Origin: Tubiluchus corallicola
Lineage: Eukaryota; Priapulida; Priapulimorpha; Priapulimorphida; Tubiluchidae
Direction: 5' to 3'
Assembly (NCBI GenBank): GCA_030141605.1
Contig: JAQGDQ010001353.1
Coordinates: 1 to 45,053 of the forward strand
Length of the DNA: 45,053 nt
Of the stretch, positions 41,090 to 45,053 are shown piece after piece. The notes under the pieces were generated by a model that made no database searches, was not told the DNA's origin, and worked only from the letters and a program-made list of their open reading frames with translations. The stretch's first letter is position 1; each line of letters starts with the position of its first letter. Both the position numbers and the translations under genes were made by a program.

Positions 41090-42020
41090 AATATATCTTA
41101 CTTTGGAGAAAAATGCAACTAAAACTTGCAATGCCCCGAATAATTATGCCACTGCTAAAGATGGAATGACATAAGGGTATAGTTGACTGCTATTGTACCA
41201 AAACACAAGTCAAGTCGTTTATTTGTAAGTAGAATTAAAACAATCCAACCTACTGCTTGGCAAATAGGCCCACTTTTCCTACTTTTTCGGCAATGTAAGC
41301 TGGAAGTTACGCCATAAATGTATACAAAGATACCTCAATTTAGTAGTCTGCAGCAAAAATGAAATGTGTTAAAGAAGTAATGAAACTGCTTCTTTTATTT
41401 CTGTACAGTGAGGCGTCATAAGTGCAAATCCTGATAGCTTCCTGGACAGTTAGTGCCTTTAATTCTGCAAAGGGGCTCGCTTTTGCATACATTGTCATGA
41501 GAAGTTATTTATGGCACAAAAACTACTGCTTAGAATCAAATTTCGTTATAATGGCAAGAAAAAGCGCCATCTATTTGGCAAAAATGTATCAAAATCAGAA
41601 TTTTGTTAAAATTGTAGTTACTGCTCTTTATCTTTGCACAGCAGAATACTGCTGATGGATATTTTAATGCGGTTTAATTTAGAAATTTCTTTAGCCGTAG
41701 ATTAAACTTGTTACTAGTTAAACAACTGCGAGTGAATGTTAACTCTATACAAAATTTATGGTAAACAATCAAATTTAATGGAAATGAACCACACTATTAA
41801 TAATACTGATACTGAATAATACGACAAGATCCAAAAGAATCTTCATAAAGATGCGCGCATGTTTCTGTTATGTAGGATTAAAAACTGCAAAACTACGTGA
41901 ACATATGTGCATCATATTTCATTCGATGCCTACACACTTTCTGCCTGTAAATTCTACGCCTGCAATGAAAAATGTCAAAGTTGCGTATTCCTCTAGGATC
42001 TCCACAAAATTTTCAGGTCG
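41090..42020. other. Stretch downstream of the PGRP gene, no gene seen
   Basis: AT-rich; probably includes the 3'UTR of the minus-strand PGRP gene near 42,000. No other feature is recognised. Confidence 0.4.
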
Positions 42021-42022
42021 TA

Positions 42023-43343
42023 TCATGGGTATCCCGCCCAAGTTTTGATTTCGTTGTACAAGAGATTGCCGGGGCAGTCCGTGGTCCCGACGTCTCGATG
42101 TCCCTGCAGTGTGTAAGATGAAGTCAGCTTCCCCTAATGAATTAAATACATTTAACGAACTAATTCGACAGGACATTCGAATGATTATAAGTGTAAATAA
42201 TTGCTACGAGAATGAGTAGCAGTTACAGATGTACATAGTGATTTTTACATTTGCAGGCCACGGTTAAAAACTAACGAAAATTTGCAAAATGAATTTCACT
42301 GGGCAAAAGGTTCTTAGGCCCCTTTCACACTGAGGACGCACAGCAAAATGCCTCGAGGAGAAATTCCTTGCGCCGTTCGTCTTGAAAATGGAACATATTG
42401 TTTTCTCTGGCGCATTTCACAGTGAGGACAGACGAGGACAGACGGCAAAATTCCTCGTTCAGTTCGTCGTAAGGAATTCTGCCACCAGCTAGAAGCTATG
42501 CGTCCTCCTCGCGAGGTGTTTTGCCACATGGTAGCAATACAGCATGTTCCATTTTCGTGAGAAATTCTCGCTGAATTCAGTCTTAAATTTAACTACTCAA
42601 TCACTTGTTTCTTATTACACGAACAACAAGCAACACATTTCAGCACAAAATTATAAGATCTAATCTCTTTTTTGACAATTTTATTATTTATTAATGAAAC
42701 GCTGATGATTATATTCGTGAAAAAGATAAATAACGCACGCAAATATTTATTTTATATACGATATTTTCAGATTTTGAAGTGGTTATTATTATTATTATTA
42801 TTATAAGTCTTTTATTAAACAATGAATACATTGTTTCCCCTCTATTTGCAGGGGTTCGTTTACAAAACATAAATTTACAATAACAAGATTATACATAATG
42901 CCAATTTAGAATAAATTTAAAATACATACATAGTTTACCCTATAATATATACAATATAACGATTAACTCAATGCAAGAAATGGAAAGCCTTGATTCAGCG
43001 AAATGTTGTAGTGAACGGCAGGTTTGTTGTGATTAACTAACTGGCTGACGAAACAAAAAGAAATTCGCAAAAATTACTCATATTTGAGATTTGGACTCTG
43101 ACAAAAAGAATTACGACTTCCACGTTGGTGAACTTACCTCCTGAACGGCACATTGTATCCAGTTTTTAGCTGCATCAATCATGATCTGAGGCGGGTTAAG
43201 TGATTGATAATTTCCCATGAACGATATGGCTAAAGAGACAGAGTTGTACCCTGACGTGTGAGCGCCTTCTTTATCCCAACCACGCCCTTCATAAATTCTA
43301 CCGTCCCCTCCCACCAACCAGCTATAGCCAATGTCACACCAGC
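42023..43343 (-). CDS. Peptidoglycan recognition protein, last two exons (5' exons outside window)
   Basis: Exons 43138-43343 and 42023-42133 (stop TGA at 42,023-42,025), joined in phase 0 (donor CAGGAG|GTAAGT, acceptor TTCATTAG). The first encodes [40 protein letters not shown] and [11 protein letters not shown]. The second encodes [23 protein letters not shown] and the C-terminal helix LLYNEIKTW. This is the PGRP/amidase_2 fold. The His and Cys of [10 protein letters not shown] are zinc ligands and the Tyr of DIGYSW is the catalytic-site Tyr position, so the protein is probably an active N-acetylmuramoyl-L-alanine amidase. The first zinc His lies in an upstream exon not in this window. The upper exon begins in phase 1. 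The protein ends six residues after the last helix, normal for short PGRPs. It recognises or cleaves bacterial peptidoglycan. Confidence 0.92.
42318..42575. mobile_element. MITE-like segment in the last PGRP intron
   Basis: It begins GGCCCCTTTCACACTGAGGA, a terminal-repeat-like start seen in many MITEs, and contains internal inverted words (AAATTCCT and AGGAATT; GAGGACAGACGAGGACAGAC). The opposite end is not clear. Confidence 0.35.
42782..42860. repeat. ATT repeat with short palindromic tail
   Basis: Seven ATT units lead into AGTCTTTTATTAAACAATG, and AATACATTGTTT follows. It resembles the trinucleotide-tailed end seen in the 40.5-kb hairpin; a retroelement 3' end is possible. Confidence 0.35.
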
Positions 43344-43380
43344 CTAAAAATGAATGTTCAAACTTAGTATAATTATTATT

Positions 43381-43720
43381 ACTAACAAAGGCCATGCAAA
43401 AAATTTTGCGTATAAATACACTAATAACCAATAATGCGCGAACGTCCTGCGTAGTGTTTGTTTACTTACCTAACGCAAAGCCAGTAGCAGCAGCTTTTAC
43501 TGAATTAAAGCTCTAAGGTTATAGGCAGAGTATAATGGATGACGTCAGAACAATGGCATTGCGTCAGCAGTTTTCCAAGCGAAATTGCCAAAAATGGAAC
43601 ATCTAATTAACTCGTCGTCACTCCTCTCAGTGGACGTGTCCTAAAATATAGCCCAAATCATCGTGTAGCCCTGCCCTTCCTCTTTCTAAAGAGCTACATA
43701 TCTCCTTCCGAGGGTCCCAC
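43381..43720 (-). mobile_element. Dispersed element X, copy 3 (truncated)
   Basis: It matches copy 1 and the complement of copy 2 from ACTAACAAAGG to TCTTTCTAAAGAGCTA, CATATCTCC..GAGGGTCCC, then stops. It lies 38 bases upstream (gene sense) of the PGRP exon acceptor. Confidence 0.75.
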
Positions 43721-43724
43721 CAGA

Positions 43725-44390
43725 AACTTAATTTTTATATTGTGGCTGCAACATTGTCACTTGTGGTTGATACAGTTTCTTTCCACCATTTAGTTTATTC
43801 CAAGTCCATTAGTACATAAAAAGACATTCATAAAAAACTAAAAATGCAGTACAATTACTAGAATACTACATAATTAGCACTCATTAAGATATAGAGGATG
43901 CAGAGAGCAAAGTTACTTACATCTGTCTATCGAATTTAAGAAACCTTGTTAAATCAACGTTCAGGTCTTTTACGAAATAACTTATATCATTTCAAGCAGT
44001 AATCAATGGCGCATCTTTATAGAAGCAGGCAATGAATTCCATATTGGAACAACATTTGAGAAAAATTAATGAAAATTTGTCTTACTTGTACGCCTTGCAA
44101 TTTTAAGAGTCATAGTTTTATTATTTAAAGTTTTGGTAAAAAATCATTTCCTTGTTTAAATAAACATCCTATTGCATAATTTTGTAACACATGCACAAAT
44201 CAGAAACTATACTTCTTTCTTCTAATGTTTTAAGACACAGAATTAAATGTGAATCAATAATTAATTCCACATTTATTACAAAGGCGTCATGTAAAGTAAT
44301 GCTGAACATCTTCTGCAGCGTCTAAATCACCAAGCAGATAAGGGTTCCATGCAGGAGAACAATTTTTAACGAATCAACTGACATATACTT
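43725..44390. other. Upstream PGRP intron, no exon seen
   Basis: I looked on the minus strand for the expected PGRP exon with the zinc-binding His-His-Thr motif and did not find it, so it is probably beyond the window. Confidence 0.4.
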
Positions 44391-44393
44391 TAT

Positions 44394-45053
44394 AAGTTTC
44401 GGCAGAGTTTACTTGTTGCTAACAGAAAAAATCTGCAAAATTTAAAAATGGTAATCCCGTTTGCTCTTGTACAAATTTCAGCACAATCGTCACTAAACTT
44501 TAGGTTTTCTGATACAATTATTCTAAGATCTCCTTTCAAAAACAATAAGCTCCCACTTCTTGAAAACCCCGGTATGAATAACAGAACACTAAATTTAAGA
44601 AACATTAGAACGAACAATCAATGTGGAAAGAATTCCATTACAAAGCAAGCAATACAACTTTGGAAAACATTACCGACATCACTTAATTCATTACCGACAT
44701 CACTAAAACACAGCAGCTCTTTATCAATATTCAAGTCTAAATTAAAAAAAAATTTAATGACTCGTTTTGAATATCCGACATACGAACACGATGATACTTA
44801 CTCAAATCATAATTTCATTTTTCCTAGACCTTACTAAACTAGTTTATATTTTATTTTTGAATTTCTAGTTGCACTTATAGTTTAGCTTGCACCAGACGCA
44901 TTTGCCCAAAACAGTGTATGTTTTTTATATGAACTAACACTGATTGTCTGTCTTTTATTATGATGGTCAATGTTTTCAAAATGGCAAATAAAGATTTTAC
45001 TACTGCTGCTGCTGCTACTGCTACTACTACTGCTACTGCTACTGCTACTGCTA
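44394..45053 (+). mobile_element. 3' end of a non-LTR retrotransposon (LINE), 5'-truncated, with trinucleotide tail
   Basis: An ORF ending at 44,835-44,837 encodes NRTLNLRNIRTNNQCGKNSI, AIQLWKTLPTSL and SSSLSIFKSKLKKNLMTRF. The run Arg-Thr-Asn, Gly-Lys-x-Ser-Ile, x-x-Leu-Trp-x-x-Leu-Pro, and Phe-Lys-x-x-Leu-Lys-x-x-Leu is the typical C-terminus of CR1/L2-like reverse transcriptase polyproteins. About 160 bases of 3'UTR follow, with AATAAAG at 44,987, and then a CTG/CTA tail from about 45,000 to the window end. The catalytic reverse transcriptase part is missing. The element runs opposite to the PGRP gene and probably sits in its intron or 5' flank. Confidence 0.75.

Noticed and set aside
41919-42176. 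85-codon minus-strand ORF as an independent protein
   Set aside because: The biologically meaningful frame here is a different one, the last PGRP exon with [10 protein letters not shown].

Overview
The window is from an animal genome. It is AT-rich, has many short exons with GT-AG introns, and is full of minisatellites and dispersed repeats; no prokaryotic gene layout is visible. The domain set (pentraxin, C-type lectin, ShKT, ILEI/FAM3, PGRP, collagen) and the compact AT-rich introns suggest a marine invertebrate. A tunicate or other invertebrate deuterostome is my best guess, held weakly.

The main content is one long gene on the minus strand, from about 33.9 kb down to about 2.5 kb. I could thread 27 exons by reading domain signatures and checking every junction: all splice sites are GT-AG, all phases match, and the joined length is a multiple of three. 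The predicted product is a secreted mosaic of about 1,089 residues (about 1,135 with an alternative last junction). Its order is signal peptide, pentraxin, three C-type lectin domains (CTLDs), three ShKT domains, a fourth CTLD and a C-terminal ILEI/FAM3 (PANDER-like) domain. I do not know a described protein with this architecture. Its introns carry at least six large arrays (unit lengths 36, 73, 40, 35 and 56 nt, plus CT and pentanucleotide tracts), several foldback or MITE-like elements and a copy of a dispersed repeat.

Upstream on the same strand (42.0-43.3 kb) are the last two exons of a peptidoglycan recognition protein whose earlier exons lie beyond the window. Two neighbouring genes for secreted pattern-recognition proteins suggest an innate immune locus. 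On the plus strand at 38.0-41.1 kb a 54-nt collagen Gly-Pro-Pro exon and a phase-compatible exon at 40,985 may belong to a third secreted gene, with a 36-nt minisatellite between them.

The left edge (1 to about 1.9 kb) differs: it is GC-rich and intronless, with the C-terminus of one ORF overlapping a TATA-binding-protein-like ORF, followed by GC-rich repeats. It looks like inserted DNA, possibly an old copy of a large DNA virus or other mobile element. The right edge holds the 3' end of a LINE retrotransposon with a trinucleotide tail.
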